From ATM1 sp003577165 (GTDB lineage: Bacteria > Armatimonadota > Fimbriimonadia > Fimbriimonadales > ATM1), in contig SZPM01000005.1 of assembly GCA_030263715.1 (NCBI GenBank), positions 62,001 through 126,000 of the forward strand: a stretch of 64,000 nt of DNA, in the 5' to 3' direction. Positions 40,739 through 48,558 of the stretch are shown in pieces (the first letter of the stretch is position 1; each line of letters starts with the position of its first letter). The notes beneath the pieces were generated by a model that was not told where the DNA came from, did not search any database, and saw only the letters and a program-made list of their open reading frames with translations. The position numbers and the translations under genes are program-made.

Positions 40739-41994
40739 GCCGGCGCTTGTTTCCGCTGGTCACGATCGAGGAGGCGGTCCGCCGAACGCCGAAGCCGCTC
40801 GACGAAGAGGCCGTTGCGAGATCGGAGGAGATCCTGCGATCGATCGAAGAGCGAGGATGGGAGGCTGCCGTTTCGTGGGCGAACGAACTCGGCGATCTCG
40901 TGCCGGGCCAAGCCGCAGTCTTGCAAGGGGATGAACTGCAGGCGGCGCTCAACGAAATTCCCCAAGATCATCGTGAGTTGTTGTCGAGGGTTCGAGACCG
41001 CATCGCGCGCTTCGCGGAAGTCCAGTTGGCGTCGCTGCGCTCTGCGGTGAGCGACATTCCGGGAGGAATCGCGGGCCATGTCGTTGTGCCGGTTCGCGCG
41101 GCGGGCTGTTACGCTCCGGGGGGGCGATATCCGCTGCCGAGTTCGGTGCTGATGACCGTGACCACTGCTCGAGTCGCAGGCGTGGAATCGGTCTGGTGCG
41201 CCTCTCCCAAGCCGTCCGCAGTGACCGTCGCGGCGGCCGCAGTCGCCGGAGCGGACGCGCTAATCGCGTTCGGGGGGGCGCCTGCAGTCGGCGTCCTTGC
41301 CTACGGATGCGGCCCGGTTCCGAGATGCGATGTGATCGTGGGTCCCGGAAGCAAGTGGGTCACCGCGGCAAAGAGGGCCGTCTTCGGGCAGGTCGGAATC
41401 GACATGCTCGCGGGTCCTTCGGAGTTGCTCGTGCTCGCAGACGACTCGGCGAACGCGGCTTGGATTGCGGCCGATCTGCTCGCCCAGGCTGAGCATGACG
41501 TGGATGCCGGTCCGATGCTGATTTCGACAAGCGAGTCGCTGCTCGACGCGGTCGAACTTGCGCTGCAGAATCAACTCGAAACACTACCGACGAAGGAAAT
41601 CGCGGAGCGCGCGCTTGCGAACGGATGGGCTGCGTTTGCGCCAAGCCTCGAAGAGGGGATTCGCGTGGCAAACGAAGTCGCTCCAGAGCATCTGGAGTTG
41701 ATGGTGCGGGATGCGGAGTCGGTCGCTCAGAGGCTGACCGAATACGGCGGCTTGTTCATTGGCGGCAACGCGGCCGAAGTGTTCGGAGATTACGGAGCAG
41801 GCCCGAATCACGTCCTACCGACTGGTCGGACCGCGCGCTTCTCGAGCGGACTCTCCGTGTTGAACTTCCTCCGCACGAGGACTTGGATGCAGGTCTCCAA
41901 ACCGAACGACGCGCTGATCGACGACTGCGCGGAACTGGCTCGCTTAGAGGGCTTGGAAGCGCACGCCCGCGCGGCAGAGATGCGTCGAGGTTAG
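40735..41994 (+). CDS. hisD: Histidinol dehydrogenase
   Basis: Oxidises histidinol to histidine in two NAD-dependent steps. 419 residues. Landmarks are GCYAPGGRYPLPSSVLMTVT, IVGPGSKWVTAAKRAVFG, the signature GIDMLAGPSELLVLAD, LLAQAEHDVDAGPMLIS (zinc-binding and catalytic residues), VAPEHLELM and AGPNHVLPTGRTARFSSGLS. The GTG start overlaps the fusion gene by 4 nt. It is the last gene of the operon and converges on the next gene with a 4-nt overlap. hisC is not encoded in the cluster. Confidence 0.95.
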   Translation: MSRRLFPLVTIEEAVRRTPKPLDEEAVARSEEILRSIEERGWEAAVSWANELGDLVPGQAAVLQGDELQAALNEIPQDHRELLSRVRDRIARFAEVQLASLRSAVSDIPGGIAGHVVVPVRAAGCYAPGGRYPLPSSVLMTVTTARVAGVESVWCASPKPSAVTVAAAAVAGADALIAFGGAPAVGVLAYGCGPVPRCDVIVGPGSKWVTAAKRAVFGQVGIDMLAGPSELLVLADDSANAAWIAADLLAQAEHDVDAGPMLISTSESLLDAVELALQNQLETLPTKEIAERALANGWAAFAPSLEEGIRVANEVAPEHLELMVRDAESVAQRLTEYGGLFIGGNAAEVFGDYGAGPNHVLPTGRTARFSSGLSVLNFLRTRTWMQVSKPNDALIDDCAELARLEGLEAHARAAEMRRG

Positions 41995-43358
41995 TCGTTT
42001 CGGGGCAGTACCCATACGTTGCGATAGGCGATCGGCCCGTGATCGCCCTGCAGCATCAGAGGCCCCTTCGGCTTCTCGTCGTCGAACAGACTTGCCCGTG
42101 TCGGGCCGGTGCAGCGTACGTTTTCGAGAACGACTAATCCGTTGAGCCGGACCTCGTGAAAGACGGCGTCGGAAATCTTTTTGCCAGCGCGGTCGAAGCG
42201 CGGAGCCGAAAAGCGTATGTCGAGGGTCTGCCACTTTCCTGGAGCAAGGGCAGCATTGACGCGCGGAGGAACGCCTTCAAAACCCTTGTCGTTCTTCCAC
42301 CTCTCGTACTTCCCGCCCATGTCGGAGTGCATGAGGTTGGCAGCGGCGACCTCGAAGGAGTCGCGAATTTGAATCTCGTATCGCCCCATGAGGTACACGC
42401 CCGAGTTCGAATTCTTGGGGATGCAGAACTCGACGCGCAGAAGCACGTCTCCGTACTGTTCGCGAGTGATGAGATGGGCGTCCCGGCCATTGCTCGTGAA
42501 AAGGACACCCGAGCCAGGCGATGACGTCAATCGCAGCGGATCCGACGTGTCGAGCAAAACGTCGCCCACTTCGATCCAGCCCTTCGGAAGGGTCGCGCCG
42601 AAATTAGCGGATTCGGCCCCGTGCGGACGACCCGCTTGTGATGCCCACAGGATGCCTTGATAAAGGTGTTCGACAAATTCGGGCTCGGTGTAGGACTCCT
42701 TGGTGTGACCGAGGGCCGTGTACCAGGATCGCCCACCGTCAAACTCACTACACCATATGATTGGATGGTCCGATCCCATGGAGCCGCCGGCGTAGGTCGT
42801 TTCGTCGACGCTCGCGAGCACGCGCACGTCTTTTCGCGGACTTGCGTCGAAGTCGTACCATTCGTCGGTTCTTTCCCAGGCCTTCGGCAGGAACTGCGTC
42901 GAGGGGTGTCTGTCATCTTCGATGCGGATCGTCGCTTTTGAGATCTGAGGATGGCGTCGGAAGTAGGCTCCTGCCAGTTGGCGATACCACGGCCATTGGT
43001 ATTCCGTGTCCGTCGCTGCGTGGACGCCAACATATCCGTTGCCTTCGCGAATGAAGGCTTGAAACGCCGCCTGCTGCGTTTCGTCTAGCACGTCGCCAGT
43101 CGTGAGCAAGAAGACGACACAGTCAAAGTTCGCCAAATTCGACGGATTGAATGCGGCGGAATCCTCGGTGAAGGTGACCGTAAAACCTTTGCTTTGCGAA
43201 AGACGCCGTAGCGCCTCTTGGGCATCGGGAATGGAGTCGTGCCGGAAGCCTGCCGTCTTGGAGAAGGCGAGCACGCGCGGATGCGACACGGAGAGAGCGC
43301 TCATGGAGGCGCTCTGCGTCAGGCTGACCAGACTGGCGGCGAGAAGACCGGCGACCAT
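41991..43358 (-). CDS. Exported ThuA-like plus DUF1080 (3-keto-disaccharide hydrolase-like) fusion
   Basis: 455 residues with a signal peptide (VAGLLAASLVSLTQSASM). Residues about 28-240 are ThuA-like, a class I amidotransferase-type fold linked to trehalose utilisation: VLAFSKTAGFRHDSIPDAQEALRRL, GNGYVGVHAATDTEYQWPWY, GGRSWYTALGHTKESY. Residues about 258-455 are DUF1080-like, a concanavalin-like lectin/3-keto-glycoside hydrolase fold: WIEVGDVLLDTSDPL, LRVEFCIPKNSNSGVYLMGRYEIQIRDSF. Both domain families are associated with carbohydrate turnover. It starts on the minus strand and its 3' end overlaps hisD by 4 nt. Confidence 0.82.
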   Translation of the reverse strand: MVAGLLAASLVSLTQSASMSALSVSHPRVLAFSKTAGFRHDSIPDAQEALRRLSQSKGFTVTFTEDSAAFNPSNLANFDCVVFLLTTGDVLDETQQAAFQAFIREGNGYVGVHAATDTEYQWPWYRQLAGAYFRRHPQISKATIRIEDDRHPSTQFLPKAWERTDEWYDFDASPRKDVRVLASVDETTYAGGSMGSDHPIIWCSEFDGGRSWYTALGHTKESYTEPEFVEHLYQGILWASQAGRPHGAESANFGATLPKGWIEVGDVLLDTSDPLRLTSSPGSGVLFTSNGRDAHLITREQYGDVLLRVEFCIPKNSNSGVYLMGRYEIQIRDSFEVAAANLMHSDMGGKYERWKNDKGFEGVPPRVNAALAPGKWQTLDIRFSAPRFDRAGKKISDAVFHEVRLNGLVVLENVRCTGPTRASLFDDEKPKGPLMLQGDHGPIAYRNVWVLPRND

Positions 43359-43403
43359 GTGCGGATTATCGCACGCCAGCCACCGAACGCTCGGTTCGGC
43401 TGA

Positions 43404-44564
43404 CTATTTGGAGTACTCTCGGATTTGGATTCCGCGCTCTTTCAGCCGCTCCACGACCGTCGTTCCCGGCACGGCAAGTTCGTATCGGACGCAGCCGTGA
43501 GACACGTTGCCTTCGGCGATCTCAATCGCCACGATCGAGGTCGGGAAGCCGGTCATTCTTTCCATCGCGCTGAAGCCCGTAGCCTCGTCCTGTTTGTCGT
43601 GAATTTCGATGACGAGAGTCGAATCTGCGCCGTCCTTCTTTCCAGAAGCGACTGCTCGCACTAAGATCTGGTCTTGGTCTTCGTCGTCGCGGAGCGCATC
43701 TGCCATCACCTTGTGGAACAACTCTCGCGGGCGGACTTTGCAGCCTTCGACTTCGATCGGTTCCATGCTCCAGAAACCAAAGTCAGAGAACATCCGCATC
43801 CGTTCGCAGTGTCCGGGAAACCGAATGGTCTTGTATTCGTAGGTGCGCACCTTGCCTTCGAAAGTATAGGGCGCCGTGCTTGTGCCGCCACTCGTGACAA
43901 ACGCTTCCATTTTCCCGAGGCCTGGCCAGTCGATGCTCTCGAGGTCCGTCAGACTGTCGGGTCGCGCGATCTTCCAATCGCGAATCGCGAAGGCGGGGTC
44001 GGTGTATTCCGCGACGAGTCCCTCGATGTTGAAGACCAACTTGTAATTAAGAGGCGGCTTCGGATGCTGAGGGAGTCCACCGCAATATAGATAGATGTCC
44101 AGCGTTTCATCCAGGAGGGACATCAAGTGCGTTGCAAGGCTGTTGACGAGTCCGGGCGCGAGCCCCGTGTCCGGAACGACGCACACCTTCGCCGCTTTGG
44201 CAGCGTCGTCGAGTTTCATCGTTTCGAGGGTGACCTCGGTGTCCCCGCCCATGTCCACCATGCTCGTCGCCGTGTGGATCGCAACCGGCGCGACGCGAGG
44301 ATGCATCCAGTAGGGAACGCAACTCAGCACGACGTCCACAGGCTCCAAGAACTTGGCGAGGTCGTGCTCCTTGAGTGCATCCACTTGGAAAGCCTCGCAA
44401 ATCGCCTTTCCAACGAGGCAATTGATGCGGTGGGCGTTAGTTTCCGCCTGCGCCAAACTCACGTCGCCCATGAGTATGCGGTCAGCGTTCCCGAATCTTG
44501 CTAAATCGTATGCAGAGGCCGTGCCCTGCATACCGGATCCGAGTATCGCGTACGTGTAACCCAT
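43404..44564 (-). CDS. Saccharopine dehydrogenase-like oxidoreductase
   Basis: 386 residues, soluble. The N-terminal Rossmann fold has YAILGSGMQGTASAYDLARFG, and DVVLSCVPYWMHPRVAPVAI is followed by STSMVDMGGDTEVTLETM and VVPDTGLAPGLVN. That last pattern is characteristic of saccharopine dehydrogenase/lysine dehydrogenase relatives. The C-terminal part has the expected alpha/beta insertion (MEAFVTSGGTSTAPYTF and SGKKDGADSTLVIEIHD). Substrate is unknown: lysine-to-saccharopine type reactions or polyamine/lysine deamination are possible. No lysine pathway genes lie nearby. It is transcribed alone. Confidence 0.82.
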   Translation of the reverse strand: MGYTYAILGSGMQGTASAYDLARFGNADRILMGDVSLAQAETNAHRINCLVGKAICEAFQVDALKEHDLAKFLEPVDVVLSCVPYWMHPRVAPVAIHTATSMVDMGGDTEVTLETMKLDDAAKAAKVCVVPDTGLAPGLVNSLATHLMSLLDETLDIYLYCGGLPQHPKPPLNYKLVFNIEGLVAEYTDPAFAIRDWKIARPDSLTDLESIDWPGLGKMEAFVTSGGTSTAPYTFEGKVRTYEYKTIRFPGHCERMRMFSDFGFWSMEPIEVEGCKVRPRELFHKVMADALRDDEDQDQILVRAVASGKKDGADSTLVIEIHDKQDEATGFSAMERMTGFPTSIVAIEIAEGNVSHGCVRYELAVPGTTVVERLKERGIQIREYSK

Positions 44565-44717
44565 GGAGTCTCCAGTTTCTTATCGGCGGCGGTGGATTGC
44601 GCGAGCAGTGTGTGCCGCAGAAAAAATCGCGGGCGATCTCGCCTCGCGTTCAGGGAGAATACCGCGAATCGCCCTCGCGCCTCAACCTCGCGGATATGCC
44701 GGCAGGCTGCGAGTCAG

Positions 44718-44726
44718 TGTTATAAT
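44718..44726 (+). promoter_or_regulatory. Extended -10 box (TG-T-TATAAT)
   Basis: TGT followed by the exact TATAAT hexamer, placing the transcription start near 44733, 17 nt before the ATG at 44750. No -35 match is evident, as expected for an extended -10 promoter. The 185-nt gap upstream otherwise holds nothing recognised. Confidence 0.65.
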
Positions 44727-44749
44727 GCTGTCCGCTCAGGACGATTTGT

Positions 44750-45007
44750 ATGCGTATTCGGAATAAGGAACTGCGCCAACGGCGCCATCGGAAGGAGAAG
44801 GCCCAGAAGGCCGCAATCAAGGCTGCGAAGGCAGCGGGCAAGTCCACCCCGAAAACAAAGGCGCCAGCCGCCGAAAAGCCGAAGGCCGCGCCGAAGAAGA
44901 CGACCACAAGGGCCGCAGCAGCCAAGAAGCCGGCCGCTCCGCGAAAGAGAGCGACCAAGAAGGCGGAAGAGCCCGCTCCCGAAGCGGAAGCGCCCGCCGA
45001 AGGCTAA
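44750..45007 (+). CDS. Small basic Lys/Ala/Pro-rich, histone H1-like protein
   Basis: 85 residues, strongly basic (calculated by eye: more than 25 Lys/Arg). The first 25 residues (MRIRNKELRQRRHRKEKAQK) are a dense basic helix. The middle consists of AAKKPAAPRK-type repeats like histone H1 tails or bacterial Hc1-like proteins, and the end is acidic (EEPAPEAEAPAEG). The strong promoter suggests high expression. A nucleoid or RNA-binding role is likely but not proven. The repetitive middle also means base composition could mislead gene prediction; the intact start, promoter and stop argue for a real gene. Confidence 0.65.
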   Translation: MRIRNKELRQRRHRKEKAQKAAIKAAKAAGKSTPKTKAPAAEKPKAAPKKTTTRAAAAKKPAAPRKRATKKAEEPAPEAEAPAEG

Positions 45008-45060
45008 GTTCCCCCCGGAGAGCCATAAGTCAAGGGCATCATCGGCCCAGACTGCGCCCG

Positions 45061-46623
45061 TTAGCGTGGTTTGCCCTCGGATTCGCCCGGAAGCGCCCAT
45101 GGCGGGGGCCCAACCTCGTCCTCGTCGGCGCCGACCGTGCTCGGCTGCTCCCACTCTTGTGGCCGCTCTTCGGCCGGGGCGGACACGGATGGCGGAGCGA
45201 CGGTTCCGAATACCCGCGTGAAGAGAGCCGACTGGAGAACCGACTCCGGGTCGAGACGCCTCTTGATCGCGAGAAACTCGGCGACTGCGTCTTCGCCCCA
45301 TACCGCGGCTGGCGCGCCCAGGAATAGCGTCGAGTCCTTCGCAAAGTAGAAGCGACCGCGGTTCTCAAGCACGATTTCGTCGAGGGCGCGGGCGAGGGAG
45401 TTCATGGCGTCTCTTGCCTTTTGCGGAACTCGATAATCAAGGGCAAGAGAGTAGCCGTCGAGACCGTGGCTGAGCAAGAACGAGTCTTGGCGGTGCTTTT
45501 TCAGTACCGCCAATAACGGGACCATTCCTCTGTCCTGAGAGAGTCCGACGATGCGATCGAACGCCTCCGGCGCGCGCTCGATCGGAAGGAAGGCTTGGTA
45601 CTGAACGAGGGCGGCTTTGCCGTAAGAGAGTTTCCAATTCGGCGCAGCGTCGAGCAGAAAACTGAACCTGGCTAAGGATTCACGGTGGATGCGGCCGGAT
45701 TCTCTTTTGCCGGAGCGAAACTTCGCCGCGTTCACCATTCGCATTCCGAATCGATTCACAAACGGGCGCATGAATCGAAACAACTGCGAGCGGGCGAGGC
45801 AGCCCGCAAACGTATCCGGCAAGGCTTGTGCAGACGCGCGCAGTGTCTCCTCGGGGTGTGCGTCTTCACCCGGTCCCAGGTGCCACGCTCCATGAACGAG
45901 TCCACGGCCGGAAGACGCTCCTGAGGAGAAGGCGTCGACCCAACCTACTACATAGTCGGCCTGCCCCCCACCTGTCAGCCTCTCGAATGCAGAAAACTGT
46001 TCACGCCAAGATGCAACAGAGACCGGTTCGACCTTGAGAAGTCCGGAGTGGACTCTCTTCATTTGCAGGGTGACCGAGAAGATGACGCCGAGCAGTCCGA
46101 ATCCGCCGATCGCCGCGTAGAAGATGTCGCTGTTCTCGGTTCTGGAGCAGTGGATCTTGTCCCTCGTCGGCGTTAGGAGTTCGAACTCCAGCACGTGGTC
46201 GCCGATCGGTCCGACTGCAAAGCAGTTCTTTCCATGGATGTTCGCCGCCACTGCGCCGCCGATCGTGACTTTCGCCGTTCCAGGAACGACAGGCGGCCAC
46301 CAGCCGTCGGGGAGAGTGTATTGCCACAACTGCTCGATCGTCACGCCTGGCTCGCAGCGAATGATGCCGGTCTGGGGACTCCACTCGAGGATGCGAGTCA
46401 TGCGAGTGAGGTCGATGACGATTCCTTCCGGACATTGGAACGCATCCCCGTAACTATTGCCGCCTCCTTTCAGAGCGACCGGGAGCCCGAACGCCTCTGC
46501 GTCTTCGAACGCGTCAATGATGCCTTCCTCCGTCGTTGGGCGATAGACGTACGACAGACTCGAAGACGACATGCCCCATGCCTCGATCCGTTCGAGGCGT
46601 TCTGTGGGCGGAGTGCGCGTCAC
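45061..46623 (-). CDS. DprE1-like FAD-linked sugar-lipid oxidase
   Basis: 520 residues from the GTG at 46623, which overlaps the upstream SDR stop as GTGA; the open frame extends further but homology starts here (ERLERIEAWGMSSSS). The VAO-type FAD domain has VALKGGGNSYGDAFQCPEG, TIGGAVAANIHGKNCFAVGPIGDHV and FYAAIGGFGLLGVIFSVTLQ, as in decaprenylphosphoryl-ribose oxidase. The C-terminal substrate domain contains KHRQDSFLLSHGLDGYSLALDYRVP. A disordered Pro/Glu tail of about 45 residues is extra. In actinobacteria DprE1 with DprE2 makes the arabinose donor for cell-wall arabinan. Here the sugar lipid is unknown. Confidence 0.85.
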   Translation of the reverse strand: MTRTPPTERLERIEAWGMSSSSLSYVYRPTTEEGIIDAFEDAEAFGLPVALKGGGNSYGDAFQCPEGIVIDLTRMTRILEWSPQTGIIRCEPGVTIEQLWQYTLPDGWWPPVVPGTAKVTIGGAVAANIHGKNCFAVGPIGDHVLEFELLTPTRDKIHCSRTENSDIFYAAIGGFGLLGVIFSVTLQMKRVHSGLLKVEPVSVASWREQFSAFERLTGGGQADYVVGWVDAFSSGASSGRGLVHGAWHLGPGEDAHPEETLRASAQALPDTFAGCLARSQLFRFMRPFVNRFGMRMVNAAKFRSGKRESGRIHRESLARFSFLLDAAPNWKLSYGKAALVQYQAFLPIERAPEAFDRIVGLSQDRGMVPLLAVLKKHRQDSFLLSHGLDGYSLALDYRVPQKARDAMNSLARALDEIVLENRGRFYFAKDSTLFLGAPAAVWGEDAVAEFLAIKRRLDPESVLQSALFTRVFGTVAPPSVSAPAEERPQEWEQPSTVGADEDEVGPPPWALPGESEGKPR

Positions 46624-47369
46624 AGATTGAGTCTCCGGAAGAAGAAGGATGGGATCATGCGAATCACTTTGCTCACGAACCACCATCGCATGGGGATGTA
46701 AGCCGTCTTGTTGTTCTTCGCCGCAGCCCTAAGAATGAGATCGGCCGCGCGCTCTGCGCCGATCATCCCAGGTAGCCGTCCCCTCTGTTCAGTCATAGGG
46801 GTCTTCACAGGACCCGGCTTGACCGTACACACGTTCACTCCGAGAGTAGCCAAACGATTGCGAAGGGACTCGAGATAACACTCAAGCCCGGCTTTGGATG
46901 CGCCGTAGGCGGGATTGCCTCGCCGGCCTCGGTCGCCGGACACAGATCCGATGCCGACGATCGTCCCCCCCCGTCCGCGTTCGAATCGTTTCGCCGCGAG
47001 GTTGAGCCAGGCCATTGCGCCGATGAGATTAGCCGTGACGGTGGGAGCGTCCTTCTCGATGTCGTACTCCGTGGGGCCGATCAGAGGCATTGCGCCTGCG
47101 GCGTACACGATGATGTCGAGACCACCAAGCGCGCGCACGGCATCCTCGAAGACCTGCTCCGCGGAGCCGAAGTCGGCTACGTCGTGAACGTGCACAGTTG
47201 CGAGGGACAGGGAAACGCCGTTGATGTCGGCCGCGACTCGCCTCAGTTTATCTTCACGCCTGCCGACGAGCGCGACCTTCGTGCCGGAAGCGCACAGTTT
47301 CCTCGCTATCTGTTCGCCGATGCCGCCAGAGGCTCCGACGACGATCGCATGCTGCCACCGCGTTTCCAT
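46620..47369 (-). CDS. DprE2-like short-chain dehydrogenase/reductase
   Basis: 249 residues from the ATG at 47369. The Rossmann motif is AIVVGASGGIGEQIARKL, the active site GSVSGDRGRRGNPAYGASKAGL (Ser, Tyr and Lys of the triad) and the C-terminus has a basic hydrophobic tail (MRWWFVSKVIRMIPSFFF). In the DprE1/DprE2 pair the reductase finishes the epimerisation started by the oxidase. The order reductase-oxidase with a 4-nt overlap supports this. A C8 run at 46965-46972 lies in frame. As an SDR alone it would be annotated only generally; the pairing raises the call. Confidence 0.8.
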   Translation of the reverse strand: METRWQHAIVVGASGGIGEQIARKLCASGTKVALVGRREDKLRRVAADINGVSLSLATVHVHDVADFGSAEQVFEDAVRALGGLDIIVYAAGAMPLIGPTEYDIEKDAPTVTANLIGAMAWLNLAAKRFERGRGGTIVGIGSVSGDRGRRGNPAYGASKAGLECYLESLRNRLATLGVNVCTVKPGPVKTPMTEQRGRLPGMIGAERAADLILRAAAKNNKTAYIPMRWWFVSKVIRMIPSFFFRRLNL

Positions 47370-47448
47370 ATTGTCAGGCCCTCTCCTCAAGCATATCCGA
47401 ACGCGAGTTCGTAGTCGGGAACCGGGTCACGAGCATCCCGCAACCTTC

Positions 47449-48543
47449 TCATATTACGTCAGCGGGCGGTTCGTGAGGTTCAGCGGGTGGGGGCGGAGCG
47501 GGAATTTCGATGACCTGCCTCACCGGGTAGTTGATGGCGATGCCGAGTTGCGCGAAGCGCCGGTGGAGAGCCTTGATGAACTCGTGTTGGACGAGGAAGC
47601 TCTTGTCGTAATTCACCGCTCTCAAGATCACTCGGAAGAGGATGTTGGACTCTCCGAACGTGTGGTAGCGAACCAGAGGCTCGAAAGTGGGATCGGCGCC
47701 TTCTATGTTGTGCAGCACCCAATTCGCAACCTCTAAAACCGCCGTTTCGACCTTGTATAGGTTCATCTCATAGGCGATGCCGCACTCAACGTAGACTCGC
47801 ACCGTCTGCTCTGGCGGCGACAAGTTCGTGATGATCGCAGAGGTGATTTTGTTGTTCGGAACGACGACGGCCATTCCGCCGTACGGCTTCAATCGTGTCG
47901 TTCGCCACCCGATCTGTTCGACGAATCCTTCCTGTCCGCTGTCCAACTTGATGTAGTCACCCGGTCGGAACGGCTTGTCGGCTGCGATGGTCATACCGGC
48001 AAAGTAGTTGCTGAGCGTGTCCTGCAGGGCGAGGGCGACCGCGAGGCCCGCAATTCCGAGTGACGCGAGTACGGGCCCGACGTTGACTCCGACCTGATAG
48101 AGAGCCGTCATCACGGCCAGCAGCGCCATGCAGGCTGCAAACACCTTTCGGAACAGCAGGAGGTTTGCAGCGTCCCCCCCTCCGCGCATGACGGCGGCTC
48201 TTGCTGTGAGGAAGATCAGTTTGTACGCGAAATAGAAGGCCGCGAGAATTCCGACTGCGCCGAGCCACAGATCAAAAGTGGCCCAATCGAAAGCGACGTC
48301 CTGCATCGCCTCGAATCGGCGGACGATCAGGCTGCCTAAGAATACGCCAAGCAGACCGGTGGCGAGAACGATCGGCAAGCGCATGCCTCCGGCAACCGTT
48401 TCCTTCGCGCCGACTCCGTGCGCGAACGCGATGCGACGGGCGATCGCCGAGAGCCAAAGGGAAGCGAGGATCCCGATGAGAATGGGCACACCCAAGGCGA
48501 GCGCGGCAGAGCCGAACTCCTCCAGCGCAGGAATGAAGCCCAT
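47449..48543 (-). CDS. MscS-family mechanosensitive channel
   Basis: 364 residues. There are four or five N-terminal membrane helices, then the pore helix and gate: GLAVALALQDTLSNYFAGMTIAADKPFRPGDYI. The MscS beta domain follows (VEQIGWRTTRLKPYGGMAVVVPNNKI), then the cytoplasmic cage domain and a Pro-rich tail (IEIPAPPPPAEPHEPPA). It releases osmolytes under hypo-osmotic stress. It is transcribed leftwards and follows the cyclase-domain gene after 15 nt, possibly in one transcript. Confidence 0.92.
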   Translation of the reverse strand: MGFIPALEEFGSAALALGVPILIGILASLWLSAIARRIAFAHGVGAKETVAGGMRLPIVLATGLLGVFLGSLIVRRFEAMQDVAFDWATFDLWLGAVGILAAFYFAYKLIFLTARAAVMRGGGDAANLLLFRKVFAACMALLAVMTALYQVGVNVGPVLASLGIAGLAVALALQDTLSNYFAGMTIAADKPFRPGDYIKLDSGQEGFVEQIGWRTTRLKPYGGMAVVVPNNKITSAIITNLSPPEQTVRVYVECGIAYEMNLYKVETAVLEVANWVLHNIEGADPTFEPLVRYHTFGESNILFRVILRAVNYDKSFLVQHEFIKALHRRFAQLGIAINYPVRQVIEIPAPPPPAEPHEPPADVI

Positions 48544-48558
48544 ATGCCTACTGTACCG

